Positions 39,883-50,841 of a stretch of DNA of 64,000 nucleotides are shown here, one piece after another. Location of the stretch: contig NZ_FNCF01000002.1 of the NCBI RefSeq assembly GCF_900100695.1, positions 744,001 through 808,000 on the forward strand, in the 5' to 3' direction. The position numbers and the translations under genes are program-made. The notes below the pieces were generated by a model, which worked only from the letters and a program-made list of their open reading frames with translations, ran no database searches and was not told the DNA's origin. The stretch's first letter is position 1; each line of letters starts with the position of its first letter. Source of the stretch: Klenkia brasiliensis (lineage in GTDB: Bacteria > Actinomycetota > Actinomycetes > Mycobacteriales > Geodermatophilaceae).

Positions 39883-41034
39883 GTGGCCACCCGCAGGACC
39901 GGAGACCCGCAGCGCCGCCCCGGCGGCGCCGCGACCCCCGCTGCCCGCCGGACCCCGTCGGCACGGCGGACCGCCGACGGCCGGGGCGGGCAGGGCGCAC
40001 CCACCGCCCGGGGCGGACGGCGCGCACCCGCCGCCCGGGGCGCGCAGGCGCCTACGGCCGGCGACGGCCTGGTGGTCGGCACCGTGCCGGCCACCGCCCG
40101 GCTGGCCGGCGGGCTGCTCGCGCTGGCCGGCCTGGTCGGTGCCGTGGCGGTCTTCCCCACCTACCTCGACGTCGACGGCCGGCAGCTGTCGCTGGCGACC
40201 GGCCCGCTGGACGTGCTGGTCGCGCTGCTCACCCCGCTCGTGGCGCTGGCGGTGGGCGTGCTCACCGCGGCCGGGCGGGTGCCGCGCTTCGGGCTGGCCT
40301 ACGCCGGGGCCGCGGGCGCGCTGGCGGTCGGCCGGCTGCTCATCGAGCTGTACCAGGGCCTGGCGTCGACCACCCGGCCCGGCGTCGAGGTGCTGGCCGG
40401 CGACCTGGTCGTCACCTCGACGGTGGCGACCGGGCCGGGGTGGACGCTGGGCGTGGTCGCCCTGGGCCTGACCGTGCTCGCCGGGGCGGTCGCCGTCGTG
40501 GCGTTCGGGCGGACGGTCATGGAGGACGCCGGTCGGCTCGACCCGCTGCGCCCCGCCCTGGCCGGGGCCGGGGTGCTGCTCGGCGCGGTCACCGTGCTCT
40601 GCCTGGCCCTGCCGGCCGCCGACGTCACCGACCAGCTGGTCACCGACCCGGCCACCGGCCTGGTGACCGTGGTGGCCACCGAGGGACCGCGGGCCCTGCT
40701 GGAGCGACCCGGGGTGGCGCTGCTGGGCGGGCTGCTGCTGGCCGCCGCGCTGCTGCTGGCCGCGGTCGTGTCGGCGTCCCTGCGGCCGCGGCTCGCCGCC
40801 GTCGGCGGGCTGCTCGCGGTGGGCGTCGCCGTCCTGCAGGCGGGCCTGTCCGGGCTCCGCGACGCGCTGCACTCCCCGGACCTGGACTGGACGCTGCCCG
40901 GGACGGGCCTGCTGCTGCTGGGCCTGGCCAGCACCGGCCTGGCGCTGCTGGCCTGGCGCTGGCAGCCGGGGGAGGGCGCCCCCGCCGCCGGGCCGCACGG
41001 GCTCGACGACGAGGACGCCCCGCTCAGCCGGTGA
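39883..41034 (+). CDS. Multi-pass membrane protein of unknown function
   Basis: 383 aa. Residues 1-65 are Arg/Thr/Pro-rich and disordered with short repeats (RRTPSARRTADGRGG, TARGGRRAPAARG). Eight or so hydrophobic segments follow (e.g. LAGGLLALAGLVGAVAVF, VLVALLTPLVALAVGVLTAA, WTLGVVALGLTVLAGAVAVVAF, ALLGGLLLAAALLLAAVV), with one large extracytoplasmic loop. I do not recognise a family. GTG 39883 is chosen for GAGGAGGA 7 nt upstream. It overlaps the convergent S15 hydrolase gene by 11 bp. Confidence 0.72.
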   Translation: MATRRTGDPQRRPGGAATPAARRTPSARRTADGRGGQGAPTARGGRRAPAARGAQAPTAGDGLVVGTVPATARLAGGLLALAGLVGAVAVFPTYLDVDGRQLSLATGPLDVLVALLTPLVALAVGVLTAAGRVPRFGLAYAGAAGALAVGRLLIELYQGLASTTRPGVEVLAGDLVVTSTVATGPGWTLGVVALGLTVLAGAVAVVAFGRTVMEDAGRLDPLRPALAGAGVLLGAVTVLCLALPAADVTDQLVTDPATGLVTVVATEGPRALLERPGVALLGGLLLAAALLLAAVVSASLRPRLAAVGGLLAVGVAVLQAGLSGLRDALHSPDLDWTLPGTGLLLLGLASTGLALLAWRWQPGEGAPAAGPHGLDDEDAPLSR

Positions 41035-42853
41035 CCGGCAGCTGCAGCTCCCCGGCCACACCCGGGCCGGTCCGCACACCCACCGGCTGCGGCAGCGTCG
41101 ACCCCCGGTAGGCCAGGTCGCCACCGGCGAGCACGACGGCGAGGGAGTGCCCGGCCTCGAACCGGTGCACGATGCCCGGCAGCTGCACGGTGACCGGCCG
41201 GGTCACGTCGGCCACCCGGACCGGGCTGACCAGCCGGTGCGGCAGCTCGACGGCGCCGTCCGGGCCGACGTCGTAGAGCTTGGCGACCAGCACCAGCTGG
41301 CCGCCGGGCCCGAGCCGCTGGGTGCCGGCGACGACCGGGGCGTCCAGGGTCACCGTCAGCTGCGGCGAGCCCACGACGTCGACCGGTGCGGTCAGCGGGG
41401 GCGAGGTGAACCGCACGGCCGTCCCCGGCGGGTCGGTGACCGGAGCGGTCTGGTCCAGGAAGGAGGTCTCGGTGTAGTTCGGGCCCACCGGCGCCACCGA
41501 GCTCCAGGACGCCGACCCGGGGACGACGGCGGCCGGGTCGGGGACCAGGTCGCCGCTGCCGGACAGGTACAGCGACTGCGGGGTGCCGACGGGGTAGGCG
41601 TCGGCGTGCGCGTAGGCGGCCGCCACGTCGCCGGTCCGCTCGTGCACCCAGTCGCGGTAGTAGGAGAAGCCGAGCTCGGGTGCCGGGCCGGTGCCGCGCA
41701 GGTGGTGGTCGAACCAGGCGAGCACCTGGCGGCCCTGCACGGAGTCCTCCGGGTGGCGCATGTCCAGCTCGCCGGGCTGCGGGGTCAGGTCGCTGTGCCC
41801 CCAGGACTGCCAGACCAGCGCGGTCGGCGTCCCCTGGTCGCGCAGTGCCGTGTAGGTGGCCACCGACTCCTGCAGGTCGAACAGGGTGTCGGCCTGACCC
41901 TGGGCGAGCAGGGTCGGCACCCGGACGTCGGACACGTAGGAGGCCACCGACCGCTCCCGCAGGAAGGCGATCGACGCCGCGCTGGGGTAGCCGGTGGTGG
42001 CCACCTCCCGCAGCGCGGTGCAGACCCGGGCGTCGAAGTTCGCGCAGTTGCCGGTGGCCAGGTCGGCCAGCTGCGCCGGGTCGGTGACCGCCGGGAGGTC
42101 CTGCAGGCCGTTCGCCACGCCGAGGACGGTGAACAGCGCCATCCACTGGTACTTCGGCACGCCGGTGCCGGGGGAGGTCACCGACGTGGGGGTGGCGCCG
42201 CCGTTCTCCGGCGCCAGGGCGTAGGCGAGGTCGTTCCAGGTGATGAGGGGCACGACGACGTCCAGCCGGTCGGTGCCCGCGGCGTGCTCCACCGCGGCCG
42301 TGGCGAACTGCACCTGGCCGCCGTAGGAGCCGCCGATCATCCCGGCGGCCGGGTCGAACGGGGTGCCGGTGGCGTCGTCCTGGCGCACCACCTGGTCCAC
42401 GACGACCGGCGCGCCGGTGGCGTCGTCCACCGCCCGCACGGACGGGTCGCCGCCCAGGAAGCGCAGCAGCTGGCTGGCCGCGGCGCCGTCGTGCTCGCGG
42501 TCGTCGAGGGTGATCGGGCACAGGTCGCCGTCGACGAACCCGAGCCCGGTGTAGGCGAGGGTCACGTAGCCCTGCTCGCCGAGGCCCTGGGCGATGTCGG
42601 CCTGGTCGGCCTTGGTGCCGCCGAAGCCGTTGGTGGTCAGCACCGCGGCCGCCCGGTGGTCGGCGTCGACCCCGGCGGGCACGTACAGGTCGGCGTCGAC
42701 CTGGCAGGTGCGGCCCTCGGGGCCCAGGCCCGTCACGGTGATGGTCAGGTCCCGCGGCACGATCTCCACCGGGACGCCCGCACCGGCGGGGGCGGTGACG
42801 GCGCCGGTCCCCAGCAGGGCGGCGGTGAGCAGGACGGTGGTTCCTCGGCGCAC
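41024..42853 (-). CDS. Secreted X-Pro dipeptidyl-peptidase (S15 / CocE-NonD) family hydrolase
   Basis: 609 aa. A Sec signal (MRRGTTVLLTAALLGTGAVTAPAGAG) is followed by an alpha/beta hydrolase domain: TTNGFGGTKADQADIAQGLGEQGYVTLAYTGLGF, the nucleophile in GMIGGSYGGQVQFATA, Asp in LLAQGQADTLFD and His in WQSWGHSDLTP. The last ~190 residues form the jelly-roll domain (PPLTAPVDVVGSPQLTVTLDAP...) of S15 and CocE enzymes. It probably cleaves peptides or acyl esters outside the cell; specificity is not readable. Confidence 0.85.
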   Translation of the reverse strand: MRRGTTVLLTAALLGTGAVTAPAGAGVPVEIVPRDLTITVTGLGPEGRTCQVDADLYVPAGVDADHRAAAVLTTNGFGGTKADQADIAQGLGEQGYVTLAYTGLGFVDGDLCPITLDDREHDGAAASQLLRFLGGDPSVRAVDDATGAPVVVDQVVRQDDATGTPFDPAAGMIGGSYGGQVQFATAAVEHAAGTDRLDVVVPLITWNDLAYALAPENGGATPTSVTSPGTGVPKYQWMALFTVLGVANGLQDLPAVTDPAQLADLATGNCANFDARVCTALREVATTGYPSAASIAFLRERSVASYVSDVRVPTLLAQGQADTLFDLQESVATYTALRDQGTPTALVWQSWGHSDLTPQPGELDMRHPEDSVQGRQVLAWFDHHLRGTGPAPELGFSYYRDWVHERTGDVAAAYAHADAYPVGTPQSLYLSGSGDLVPDPAAVVPGSASWSSVAPVGPNYTETSFLDQTAPVTDPPGTAVRFTSPPLTAPVDVVGSPQLTVTLDAPVVAGTQRLGPGGQLVLVAKLYDVGPDGAVELPHRLVSPVRVADVTRPVTVQLPGIVHRFEAGHSLAVVLAGGDLAYRGSTLPQPVGVRTGPGVAGELQLPVTG

Positions 42854-42946
42854 GCTGCGCTCCTCGTCGACGGTGACGGGTGTGCGGGCGCTGTGATGCG
42901 CCCCATAGAGGGCAACGAGGGTTCGGCGCAGGGGTTGCGGTGGCGT

Positions 42947-42952
42947 TACGGT
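42947..42952 (+). promoter_or_regulatory. -10 box (TACGGT) of sucCD
   Basis: TACGGT lies 8 nt before the GTG at 42961; sucC appears to be translated from a leaderless mRNA. Confidence 0.55.
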
Positions 42953-42960
42953 CCCTGTTC

Positions 42961-44124
42961 GTGGATCTCTTCGAGTACCAGGCCCGTGACATGTTCGCAG
43001 CGCACGGCGTGCCCGTGCTCCCCGGCGGCGTCGCCGAGACCCCTGAGCAGGCCGAGGCCATCGCCCGCGACATCGCGGGCCAGGTCGTCGTCAAGGCCCA
43101 GGTCAAGGTCGGCGGCCGGGGCAAGGCCGGGGGCGTCAAGCTCGCCGACACCCCGGAGGAGGCGAAGGCCCGCGCCACCGACATCCTCGGTCTGCACATC
43201 AAGGGCCACGTCACCCGCAAGGTGATGGTCGCCCAGGCCAGCGACATCGCCGAGGAGTACTACTTCTCCTACCTGCTCGACCGCTCCAACCGCACCTTCC
43301 TGGCAATGGCCAGCGTCGAGGGCGGCATGGAGATCGAGGAGATCGCGGTCAGCAAGCCCGAGGCGCTGGCCCGCATCCCCGTCGACGCGACCGTCGGCGT
43401 CGACCGGGCCAAGGCCGAGGAGATCGTCGACGCGGCGAAGTTCCCCGCCGAGGTGCGCGACCAGGTCGTGGAGATCGCCATCAAGCTCTGGGAGGTCTTC
43501 TCCGCGGAGGACGCCACCCTGGTCGAGGTCAACCCGCTGGCCAAGGCCCCCGACGGCACCGTGCTGGCGCTGGACGGCAAGGTCACCCTCGACGAGAACG
43601 CCGCGTTCCGGCAGGCCGGCCACGACGCCCTCGAGGACGTCGCCGCCGCCGACCCGCTCGAGGCCGCCGCCAAGGAGAAGCACCTCAACTACGTCAAGCT
43701 GGACGGCGAGGTCGGCATCATCGGCAACGGCGCCGGCCTGGTCATGAGCACCCTGGACGTCGTGGCCTACGCCGGCGAGGAGTTCGGCGGGGTGCGCCCG
43801 GCCAACTTCCTGGACATCGGCGGCGGCGCCTCGGCGCAGGTCATGGCCGACGGCCTGGGCATCATCCTGTCCGACCCGGCCGTGAAGAGCGTCTTCGTCA
43901 ACGTCTTCGGCGGCATCACCGCCTGCGACGCGGTCGCCGACGGCATCGTCTCGGCGCTGTCCATCCTCGGCGACGAGGCGACCAAGCCCCTCGTCGTCCG
44001 CCTGGACGGCAACAACGTCGACGAGGGCCGCCGCATCCTCGCCGAGGCCGCCCACCCGCTGGTGACCGTGGTCGACACCATGGACGGCGCCGCCCGCCGG
44101 GCCGCCGAGCTCGCCGCCGCCTGA
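42961..44124 (+). CDS. sucC: Succinyl-CoA ligase, beta subunit
   Basis: 387 aa. [23 protein letters not shown], the ATP-grasp core [58 protein letters not shown] and [37 protein letters not shown] identify the TCA-cycle enzyme making ATP/GTP from succinyl-CoA. GTG 42961 gives the standard N-terminus; the longer frame upstream is non-homologous. sucD follows by 33 bp. Confidence 0.97.
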   Translation: MDLFEYQARDMFAAHGVPVLPGGVAETPEQAEAIARDIAGQVVVKAQVKVGGRGKAGGVKLADTPEEAKARATDILGLHIKGHVTRKVMVAQASDIAEEYYFSYLLDRSNRTFLAMASVEGGMEIEEIAVSKPEALARIPVDATVGVDRAKAEEIVDAAKFPAEVRDQVVEIAIKLWEVFSAEDATLVEVNPLAKAPDGTVLALDGKVTLDENAAFRQAGHDALEDVAAADPLEAAAKEKHLNYVKLDGEVGIIGNGAGLVMSTLDVVAYAGEEFGGVRPANFLDIGGGASAQVMADGLGIILSDPAVKSVFVNVFGGITACDAVADGIVSALSILGDEATKPLVVRLDGNNVDEGRRILAEAAHPLVTVVDTMDGAARRAAELAAA

Positions 44125-44157
44125 CCCCGACCTGCTGACCCCGAAGGACACCAGAAC

Positions 44158-45036
44158 ATGAGCATCTTCCTCACCGAGAACAGCAAGGTCATCGTCCAGG
44201 GCATCACCGGGTCGGAGGGCCGCAAGCACACCCAGCGCATGCTGGCCTCCGGCACCGCCGTCGTCGGCGGCGTGAACCCCTCCAAGGCCGGCCAGACCGT
44301 CGACTTCGACGGCACCAGCGTGCCGGTGTTCGGCTCCGTCGCCGAGGCGATGAAGGAGACCGGGGCCGACGTCACCGTCGTCTTCGTGCCCCCGAAGTTC
44401 GCCAAGGGCGCCGTCGTGGAGGCCGTCGACGCCGGGATCAACCTCTGCGTGGTCATCACCGAGGGCATCCCGGTCAAGGACTCCACCGAGTTCTGGGCCT
44501 ACGCCCAGGGCAAGACCACCCGGATCATCGGCCCCAACTGCCCGGGCCTGATCAGCCCCGGGCGCTCCAACGCCGGCATCATCCCCGCCGACATCACCCA
44601 GGCCGGCAAGATCGGGCTGGTCTCGAAGTCCGGCACGCTGACCTACCAGATGATGTACGAGCTGCGCGACATCGGTTTCTCCACCGCCATCGGCATCGGC
44701 GGCGACCCGGTCATCGGCACCACGCACATCGACGCGCTGCAGGCCTTCCAGGACGACCCGGAGACCGAGGCCATCGTGATGATCGGCGAGATCGGCGGCG
44801 ACGCCGAGGAGCGGGCCGCGGAGTTCATCAAGGAGCACGTGACCAAGCCGGTCGTCGGCTACGTCGCCGGCTTCACCGCGCCCGAGGGCAAGACCATGGG
44901 CCACGCCGGCGCCATCGTGTCCGGCTCCGCCGGCACCGCGCAGGCCAAGAAGGAGGCCCTCGAGGCCGCCGGCGTCAAGGTCGGCAAGACCCCCTCGGAG
45001 ACCGCGCGCCTCATGCGGGAGATCGTCGGCGCCTGA
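44158..45036 (+). CDS. sucD: Succinyl-CoA ligase, alpha subunit
   Basis: 292 aa. [32 protein letters not shown] is the CoA-binding N-terminus; [13 protein letters not shown] and [16 protein letters not shown] are family blocks; the phospho-histidine is in [25 protein letters not shown]. Complete. A strong terminator follows. Confidence 0.97.
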   Translation: MSIFLTENSKVIVQGITGSEGRKHTQRMLASGTAVVGGVNPSKAGQTVDFDGTSVPVFGSVAEAMKETGADVTVVFVPPKFAKGAVVEAVDAGINLCVVITEGIPVKDSTEFWAYAQGKTTRIIGPNCPGLISPGRSNAGIIPADITQAGKIGLVSKSGTLTYQMMYELRDIGFSTAIGIGGDPVIGTTHIDALQAFQDDPETEAIVMIGEIGGDAEERAAEFIKEHVTKPVVGYVAGFTAPEGKTMGHAGAIVSGSAGTAQAKKEALEAAGVKVGKTPSETARLMREIVGA

Positions 45037-45060
45037 TCCGCGACCCCCGGCGCACCGCCC

Positions 45061-45098
45061 GACGGCGGGGCACCCCTCCTCCGGGGTGCCCCGCCGTC
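45061..45098 (+). terminator. Terminator after sucD
   Basis: 16-bp perfect stem (45061-45076 with 45083-45098) and a 6-nt loop, 24 bases past the sucD stop. Confidence 0.9.
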
Positions 45099-45196
45099 TC
45101 GCGGTTGCGGGGAGTGTCGGGCGTGGGCACGATCCGTCGCGGAGCTGACATCCTGATCACGTCCACACCGGAACCAGGCAGGGGAGAAGTCGAGCG

Positions 45197-46561
45197 ATGA
45201 CGAGCAGCGGACCCGACCAGACCGGGGGTCCCGGGCAGGGTCAGCCCGGCTACGGTCAGCAGCCCGGCTACGGCCAGTCCCAGGGTGGCTACGGGCAGCC
45301 GGGCCAGTCCGGTCAGCCCGGCTACGGCCAGCAGCCGCCCTCCGGGCAGCAGCCCGGCTACGGGCAGCAGCCCCCCTACGGCCAGCAGGGCCAGCAGCCT
45401 GGCCAGCCCGGCTACGGCCAGCCCCCCTACGGGCAGCAGCAGGGCGGCTACGGGCAGCAGGGCTACGGGCAGCAGGGCTACGGGCAGCAGCCCGGTCAGG
45501 GTCAGTCCTACGGCCAGCCCGGCTACGGCCAGGGCGGTCCGGGCGGCCACGGCGGGACCGGCGGCGGCGGGCTGGACCTCAAGAAGCTCAAGCTCGGGGA
45601 CTACGTCGTCGCCGGCTCGGCGGTGCTGTACCTGCTCTTCTCGCTGCTGCCGTGGTTCAGCGGCGACTTCGGGTTCGGCTACAGCTACAGCATCAACGGC
45701 TTCGAGTCCGGCCTGATCGTCTTCTCCTTCATCCTGCTGCTCGCCGCGGCCGTGTGGGCGCTGCTGCCGGCCGTCACCGACCTCAAGCTCGGCTTCCCGC
45801 GCAGCTTCGTCACCGTCGGCCTCACCGCGCTGGCGTTCCTGCTGACGCTCATCGAGTGGATCCAGACCTTCTCCGCCGGCTTCAGCTTCTTCGCGTTGCT
45901 GACCTTCCTGGTGTCGGCGGCCGCCCTGGCCTTCGCGGTGCTCGGCCTGCTGCCGGAGCTGAAGAACAAGCCCGCCCTGCCCGGCGGGGTGGCCAACGCC
46001 GCCTCGTGGGCCAACCAGCCCGCGCCCCAGTTCGGCCAGGGCGGCCCCGGCCACGGCGGTCCGTCGGGTCAGGGCCAGGGTCAGGGTCAGGGCCAGGGTC
46101 AGGGCCAGGGCCAGGGTTACGGCCAGGGCTACGGCTCCCCGCAGGGCCCGTCGGGCTACGGCTCGCAGCAGGGCTACGGCGCCCCCCAGGGGCAGGCGCC
46201 CGGCCAGCAGCAGGGCCAGGCCGGCGGGTGGGGCGCGCCCCAGCAGTCGGGGCAGCCGGGGACCCCGTCCTCGGGCGGCTACGGCCAGCCGTCGAGCTAC
46301 GGCCAGGGCGGTGCCGGTCAGAGCGGTGTGGGTCAGAATGGTGCGGGCCAGGGCGGTGCGGGCCAGAGCGGCTGGGGGCAGTCGACCCCGTCGACCGGTT
46401 CCACCGCCTCCTCGGCCGGCTGGAGCTCGACCCCGGGCGGGGGCCAGCCGCCGGCCCCGCCGACCTACGCGGCGCCCACCACCCCGCCGCCGCCCCCGGC
46501 GACCGACGCGGACCGCGACCGCGGCTCCGACGGCGACGGCGACCGGCCCGCTGGGTCCTGA
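45197..46561 (+). CDS. DUF5336-type membrane protein with GYGQ low-complexity arms
   Basis: 454 aa. The N-terminal ~120 residues are almost only Gly, Tyr, Gln, Pro and Ser in GYGQQ-type repeats. Then four membrane helices ([77 protein letters not shown]) and a second ~170-residue arm with eight Gly-Gln pairs in a row, more YGQ repeats and a Pro/Asp-rich end. Position after sucCD and before DUF6350 and purN matches Rv0954 of M. tuberculosis (DUF5336). Function unknown; the low-complexity arms resemble FUS-like phase-separating sequences. Confidence 0.85.
   Translation: MTSSGPDQTGGPGQGQPGYGQQPGYGQSQGGYGQPGQSGQPGYGQQPPSGQQPGYGQQPPYGQQGQQPGQPGYGQPPYGQQQGGYGQQGYGQQGYGQQPGQGQSYGQPGYGQGGPGGHGGTGGGGLDLKKLKLGDYVVAGSAVLYLLFSLLPWFSGDFGFGYSYSINGFESGLIVFSFILLLAAAVWALLPAVTDLKLGFPRSFVTVGLTALAFLLTLIEWIQTFSAGFSFFALLTFLVSAAALAFAVLGLLPELKNKPALPGGVANAASWANQPAPQFGQGGPGHGGPSGQGQGQGQGQGQGQGQGYGQGYGSPQGPSGYGSQQGYGAPQGQAPGQQQGQAGGWGAPQQSGQPGTPSSGGYGQPSSYGQGGAGQSGVGQNGAGQGGAGQSGWGQSTPSTGSTASSAGWSSTPGGGQPPAPPTYAAPTTPPPPPATDADRDRGSDGDGDRPAGS
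46067..46114 (+). repeat. Eight tandem GGYCAG hexamers
   Basis: Eight in-frame copies of ggtcag/ggccag encode (Gly-Gln)8 inside the DUF5336 gene. Copies differ only at the third base. Slippage would change the protein by whole Gly-Gln units. Confidence 0.9.
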
Positions 46562-46680
46562 CCCGGCGCTCCCCGCGCAGCAGCACCCCGAGACCCGCTC
46601 CGGCACCCGCCGGGGCGGGTCTCGGCGTTCCCCGGCGGGTGCGGCGCGGACCGGCGGTCCCGGCTTGGGAGAGTGGGGGC

Positions 46681-47856
46681 GTGCGCCAGCTCCTGACCCG
46701 GTCCCCGCTCCGCGGAGCCGCCAGCCGGCTGCCCGCCCCCGCCCTCGCCGCGGCGGCGACCGCCGCCCTCACCCTGGTCGGCCTGCTGGTGCTGACCCTC
46801 GCCCTCGTCGTCGTCGGCGCCCTGGACCCCGACGGCGGCCTGTCCACCGGCGGTGACCTGGCGCTCGCCGTCCGGCTGTGGCTGCTGGCCCACGGGGCGT
46901 CGCTGCAGCTGGCCGGCGGCCCGGTCGCGCTGGCCCCCCTCGTGCTGACCGCGGTGGCGGCGTGGGGGTGCTCGCAGGCCGCGCGCTCGGTCGTCGTGCA
47001 CCGCGACCTCGACGGGCGCCGGCCGGTCGGTCTGGTCGTGGCGGCCGCGACCGGCACCCACCTCGTGCTCACCCTGCTGCTCGCCCTAGCCGTCGACACC
47101 CCCGCGGCCGGCGTCGGCCTCGGCCGGCTCGCGGTCGGCGCGGTGCTGCTGCCGCTGCTGGCCTCCGCCTGGGGGGCCGGGCGGGAGTCGGGCGCGGCGG
47201 GGGACCTGCTGGACCGGTTCCCCGGCCCCGGCCGGGCGGTGGCGCGCGGCGTGCTCGCCGGCACCCTCACCGCGCTCGCCCTCGCGCTCGCCGTGGTCGC
47301 CGTCGCGCTGGTCAGCGACGTGGCCGGGGTGGCTGCGCTGGCCACCAGCCTGGGCGGGGCGAGCGCCGGCGCGGTCGGGCTGGTGGGGCTGTCCGCCCTG
47401 CTGCTGCCCAACGCCGCGGCCGCCGTCCTCGGGCTGGCCGCCGGCCCCGGGTTCGCCGTCGGCGCCGGCACCCTGGTCTCCACCGGCGGGGTGACCCTGG
47501 GCGCGGTGCCCGCGCTCCCGCTGCTGGCCGCGCTGCCCGACACGCAGGCCGTGCCGCTGCTGGCCTTCCTGTCCCAGGCCCTGCCCGCGCTGGCCGGGCT
47601 GGTCGCCGGCACCGCCACCGCGCGGCGGCTGGGGGACGGCGACGGCGGTTCGGTCACCGCCGCCCTGTGGGGCGTGGTCACCGGGGTCGGCGTCGGCGTG
47701 GCCGCCGGGGTGCTGGCACTCGTCGGCGGGGGGTCGCTCGGCACGGCCGGGCTGGCCGAGGTCGGCGCGCCGGCCCTGGCGACCGGCCTGGCCACCGGCG
47801 CGCAGGCCGGGCTGGCCGCAGCGGTGGCGGCCGCGGTCACCCGCTGGCGGCGCTGA
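46681..47856 (+). CDS. DUF6350 family membrane protein
   Basis: 391 aa, very hydrophobic, with about nine membrane segments ([91 protein letters not shown] and others) and a conserved [25 protein letters not shown] block. The slot between DUF5336 and purN is Rv0955 in mycobacteria. Role unknown. GTG 46681 begins immediately before [11 protein letters not shown]; the frame upstream overlaps the previous gene's tail and is not homologous. Confidence 0.8.
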   Translation: MRQLLTRSPLRGAASRLPAPALAAAATAALTLVGLLVLTLALVVVGALDPDGGLSTGGDLALAVRLWLLAHGASLQLAGGPVALAPLVLTAVAAWGCSQAARSVVVHRDLDGRRPVGLVVAAATGTHLVLTLLLALAVDTPAAGVGLGRLAVGAVLLPLLASAWGAGRESGAAGDLLDRFPGPGRAVARGVLAGTLTALALALAVVAVALVSDVAGVAALATSLGGASAGAVGLVGLSALLLPNAAAAVLGLAAGPGFAVGAGTLVSTGGVTLGAVPALPLLAALPDTQAVPLLAFLSQALPALAGLVAGTATARRLGDGDGGSVTAALWGVVTGVGVGVAAGVLALVGGGSLGTAGLAEVGAPALATGLATGAQAGLAAAVAAAVTRWRR

Positions 47857-47877
47857 CCCGCGGTCGGGGCCGCCGAG

Positions 47878-47883
47878 TAGCCT
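47878..47883 (+). promoter_or_regulatory. -10 box (TAGCCT) of purN-purH
   Basis: TAGCCT, 8 nt before the GTG at 47892; leaderless arrangement. Confidence 0.55.
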
Positions 47884-47891
47884 CCCGGTAC

Positions 47892-48482
47892 GTGCCGCCG
47901 GTGACCCAGCCCCCCGCCCGGGTGGTGGTGCTCATCTCCGGTGCCGGGACGCTGTGCGCGGCGCTGCTGGACGCCGACGAGCCCGCCTTCGCGGTGGTCG
48001 CCGTCGGTGCCGACCGGGAGGCCCCGGGTCTGGCCGTCGCCCGCGAGCGGGGCCTGCCCACCTTCGTCGTCCCCCTGGCCGGCCACGCCGACCGCGCCGC
48101 GTGGGACGCCGCGCTGGCCGGGGCGATCGCCGCGCACCGGCCGGACTGGGTGGTGTGCGCGGGCTTCATGAAGCTGCTCGGCCCCGCGGTGCTCGGCGCG
48201 TTCGGGGGCCGGCTGGTCAACACCCACCCGGCCCTGCTGCCGGCCTTCCCCGGCGCGCACGCGGTGCGCGACGCCCTCGCCGCCGGGGTGACCACCACCG
48301 GCGCCACCGTCCACCTCGTCGACGCCGGGCTCGACACCGGCCCGGTGCTCGCCCAGACCCCGGTCCCCGTGCTGCCCGGCGACGACGAGCAGCAGCTGCA
48401 CGACCGCATCAAGGCCGTCGAGCGGGTGCTGCTCGTCGACACCCTCGTCTCCCTCACCAGCTCAAGGAGCAGCGTCCCGTGA
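47892..48482 (+). CDS. purN: Phosphoribosylglycinamide formyltransferase
   Basis: Third step of purine synthesis, GAR to FGAR with 10-formyl-THF. 196 aa: [93 protein letters not shown], which includes the catalytic Asn-x-His and Asp. GTG 47892 is supported by the promoter box. Overlaps purH by 4 bp (GTGA). Confidence 0.96.
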   Translation: MPPVTQPPARVVVLISGAGTLCAALLDADEPAFAVVAVGADREAPGLAVARERGLPTFVVPLAGHADRAAWDAALAGAIAAHRPDWVVCAGFMKLLGPAVLGAFGGRLVNTHPALLPAFPGAHAVRDALAAGVTTTGATVHLVDAGLDTGPVLAQTPVPVLPGDDEQQLHDRIKAVERVLLVDTLVSLTSSRSSVP

Positions 48483-50029
48483 CCGATCGCATGCCCGTCC
48501 GCCGTGCCCTGCTCGGCGTGTACGACAAGTCCGGCGTCGAGGAGCTGGCCCGCGGGCTGGCCGAGGCCGGCGTGGAGCTGGTCAGCACCGGCGCGACGGC
48601 CCGGCGGATCGCCGAGGCCGGCATCCCGGTCACCCCCGTCGAGCAGGTCACCGGGTTCCCCGAGTGCCTGGACGGCCGGGTCAAGACGCTGCACCCGGCG
48701 GTGCACGCCGGCATCCTCGCCGACCGGCGCAAGCCCGACCACGTCCGCCAGCTCGACGAGCTCGGCATCGCCGCCTTCGACCTGGTCGTGGTCAACCTCT
48801 ACCCCTTCCGCGAGACCATGGCCTCGGGCGCGACCCCCGACGAGTGCATCGAGCAGATCGACATCGGCGGGCCGGCGATGGTGCGCGCCGCGGCGAAGAA
48901 CCACCCGTCGGTCGCCGTCGTGGTCGACCCCGCCCGCTACGGGGCGGTGCTCGACGCCGTCCGGTCCGGCGGCACCACCCTGGCCCAGCGCCGGGCGCTG
49001 GCCACCGACGCCTTCCGGCACACCGCCTCCTACGACATCGTGGTCGCCTCGTGGCTGGGCGAGGTCGTCGCGCCCGACGAGTCCGGCTTCCCGGCCTGGA
49101 CGGCGGCCAGCTGGGAGCGGGCCGACGTGCTGCGCTACGGCGAGAACCCGCACCAGGCGGCGGCCCTGTACCGGAACTGGCGGCCCGGGCTGGCGCACGC
49201 CGAGCAGCTGCACGGCAAGCAGATGTCCTACAACAACTACGTCGACACCGACGCCGCCTGGCGGGCCGCGCACGACCACGAGGCGCCGTGCGTGGCGATC
49301 ATCAAGCACGCCAACCCGTGCGGGATCGCCGTCGGCACCGACCTGGCCCAGGCGCACCGCAAGGCGCACGCCTGCGACCCGGTGTCGGCCTTCGGCGGGG
49401 TGATCGCCGCCAACCGCGAGGTCGACCTGTCCACCGCCGAGCAGATCGCCGAGGTGTTCACCGAGGTCGTCGTCGCGCCGTCGTTCACCGAGGACGCCGT
49501 CGAGGTGCTCACCCGGAAGAAGAACGTCCGGCTGCTGCGGATGCCCGAGGGCACCGCCCCCGACCCGGTGGAGATGCGGCCGATCAGCGGCGGGGTGCTG
49601 GTCCAGCACGTCGACCGGGTCGCGGCCGAGGGCGACGACCCGGCCACCTGGACGCTGGCCACCGGCGCACCGGTGGACGCCGCCACCCTCGACGACCTGG
49701 CCTTCGCCTGGCGGGCGGTGCGCGCGGTGAAGTCCAACGCCATCCTGCTGGCCTCCGACGGCGCCACCGTCGGTGTCGGCATGGGCCAGGTGAACCGGGT
49801 GGACGCCGCACGGCTGGCCGTGCAGCGGGCGGGGGAGCGGGCCACCGGGTCGGTGGCGGCCTCCGACGCCTTCTTCCCCTTCGCCGACGGCCTGCAGGTG
49901 CTGCTGGACGCCGGGGTCACCGCCGTCGTCCAGCCCGGCGGGTCGGTGCGCGACGAGGAGGTCGTGGCGGCCGCGGCCGAGGCCGGCGTGGCGCTGTACC
50001 TGACCGGCACCCGCCACTTCGCCCACTAG
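48479..50029 (+). CDS. purH: Bifunctional AICAR transformylase / IMP cyclohydrolase
   Basis: Last two steps of IMP synthesis. 516 aa. The cyclohydrolase domain is the N-terminal ~200 residues ([64 protein letters not shown]); the AICARFT domain follows with [41 protein letters not shown] and [13 protein letters not shown] 48479 with AAGGAG upstream. Product feeds guaB in the same window. Stop overlaps the convergent membrane protein gene. Confidence 0.97.
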   Translation: MTDRMPVRRALLGVYDKSGVEELARGLAEAGVELVSTGATARRIAEAGIPVTPVEQVTGFPECLDGRVKTLHPAVHAGILADRRKPDHVRQLDELGIAAFDLVVVNLYPFRETMASGATPDECIEQIDIGGPAMVRAAAKNHPSVAVVVDPARYGAVLDAVRSGGTTLAQRRALATDAFRHTASYDIVVASWLGEVVAPDESGFPAWTAASWERADVLRYGENPHQAAALYRNWRPGLAHAEQLHGKQMSYNNYVDTDAAWRAAHDHEAPCVAIIKHANPCGIAVGTDLAQAHRKAHACDPVSAFGGVIAANREVDLSTAEQIAEVFTEVVVAPSFTEDAVEVLTRKKNVRLLRMPEGTAPDPVEMRPISGGVLVQHVDRVAAEGDDPATWTLATGAPVDAATLDDLAFAWRAVRAVKSNAILLASDGATVGVGMGQVNRVDAARLAVQRAGERATGSVAASDAFFPFADGLQVLLDAGVTAVVQPGGSVRDEEVVAAAAEAGVALYLTGTRHFAH

Positions 50030-50745
50030 CGCAGCTTCGGCCCCGTCAGCAGGGCCTTGAGCGCCCCCAGCAGGCCCGCCCCGGCGGTGCCGAGGGCGAA
50101 CCAGAAGCCGACGGCGAACCGGCCGGGCTGCCAGCCCCGGTCGGCCAGCGGCACCAGGACGGCGGCCACCACCAGACCCGCGACCAGCAGCGCCAGCAGG
50201 CCCAGGAACCGGTGGGCGCGGGCCGGGACGAGCAGCAGCAGGCCGAGCAGGAAGAGCACCGCACCGCCGGCCAGCACCGCACCGGGCTGCCAGAGGCCGG
50301 TGCTGAACAGGCCGAGCCAGTCGGTGGTGGCCTGGTCGACGACGCGCCGGGCCAGCTCCAGCCCGGTGGCGCCGTCGGGCACCCAGGGCAGCAGGAGGCT
50401 GAGCGCGGCGGCCACCCCGGCCAGCAGCAGGAGCAGGGAGGCGACGGAGTCCGGCCGGCGCACCGCGACCGGCTTGGTCGACCAGGCCGGCGCGGTGGTC
50501 TGGTCGGCGGGCGGGCGCCAGGTCTGCGGTTGCTGCGGGGCCGCCGGCGCGGGCTGGGGGGCCACGGGCGCGGGCACCGTCTCCTGGCGCAGCGGGGCCA
50601 CGGGGTGCACCTCGGTGGTCTGCTGGTCGGCCAGGTCCGCCCGGGCGGGCTGCGGGTGGGCGGGCTGCGGGTGGGCGGGCTGCGGGTGGGCGGGCTCGGA
50701 CCCGGCGGCGGGGAAGGCCCGGGTGCGGTCGTCGGGCTGGCTCAT
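50026..50745 (-). CDS. Proline-rich four-helix membrane protein
   Basis: 239 aa, not recognised. Residues 1-100 are Pro/Gln/Ala-rich with a PAHPQ tandem repeat; four hydrophobic helices follow ([86 protein letters not shown]). The layout resembles actinobacterial DUF5336/TM proteins of the same operon neighbourhood, but I cannot assign a family. ATG 50745 with GAGGA upstream. Convergent 3-bp overlap with purH. Confidence 0.7.
   Translation of the reverse strand: MSQPDDRTRAFPAAGSEPAHPQPAHPQPAHPQPARADLADQQTTEVHPVAPLRQETVPAPVAPQPAPAAPQQPQTWRPPADQTTAPAWSTKPVAVRRPDSVASLLLLLAGVAAALSLLLPWVPDGATGLELARRVVDQATTDWLGLFSTGLWQPGAVLAGGAVLFLLGLLLLVPARAHRFLGLLALLVAGLVVAAVLVPLADRGWQPGRFAVGFWFALGTAGAGLLGALKALLTGPKLR
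50642..50695 (-). repeat. 15-bp tandem repeat coding PAHPQ
   Basis: Unit gggcgggctgcgggt, three near-identical copies plus a partial one, in frame in the membrane protein gene above; copies are identical at DNA level, implying recent duplication. Confidence 0.85.
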
Positions 50746-50841
50746 GGGTCCTCCTCGGCGGCAACCGGTCCTCCCGAGCCTAGGAGAACCGGGCCGGGTG
50801 CGCCGGGACGCCGGACGCCCCCGGTGCGGCAGACTGGGCGC

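Noticed and set aside
45197..46561. CRISPR-like or mobile repeat array in the GYGQ gene
   Set aside because: The repeats are in-frame codons of a low-complexity protein, with short irregular units and no spacers.
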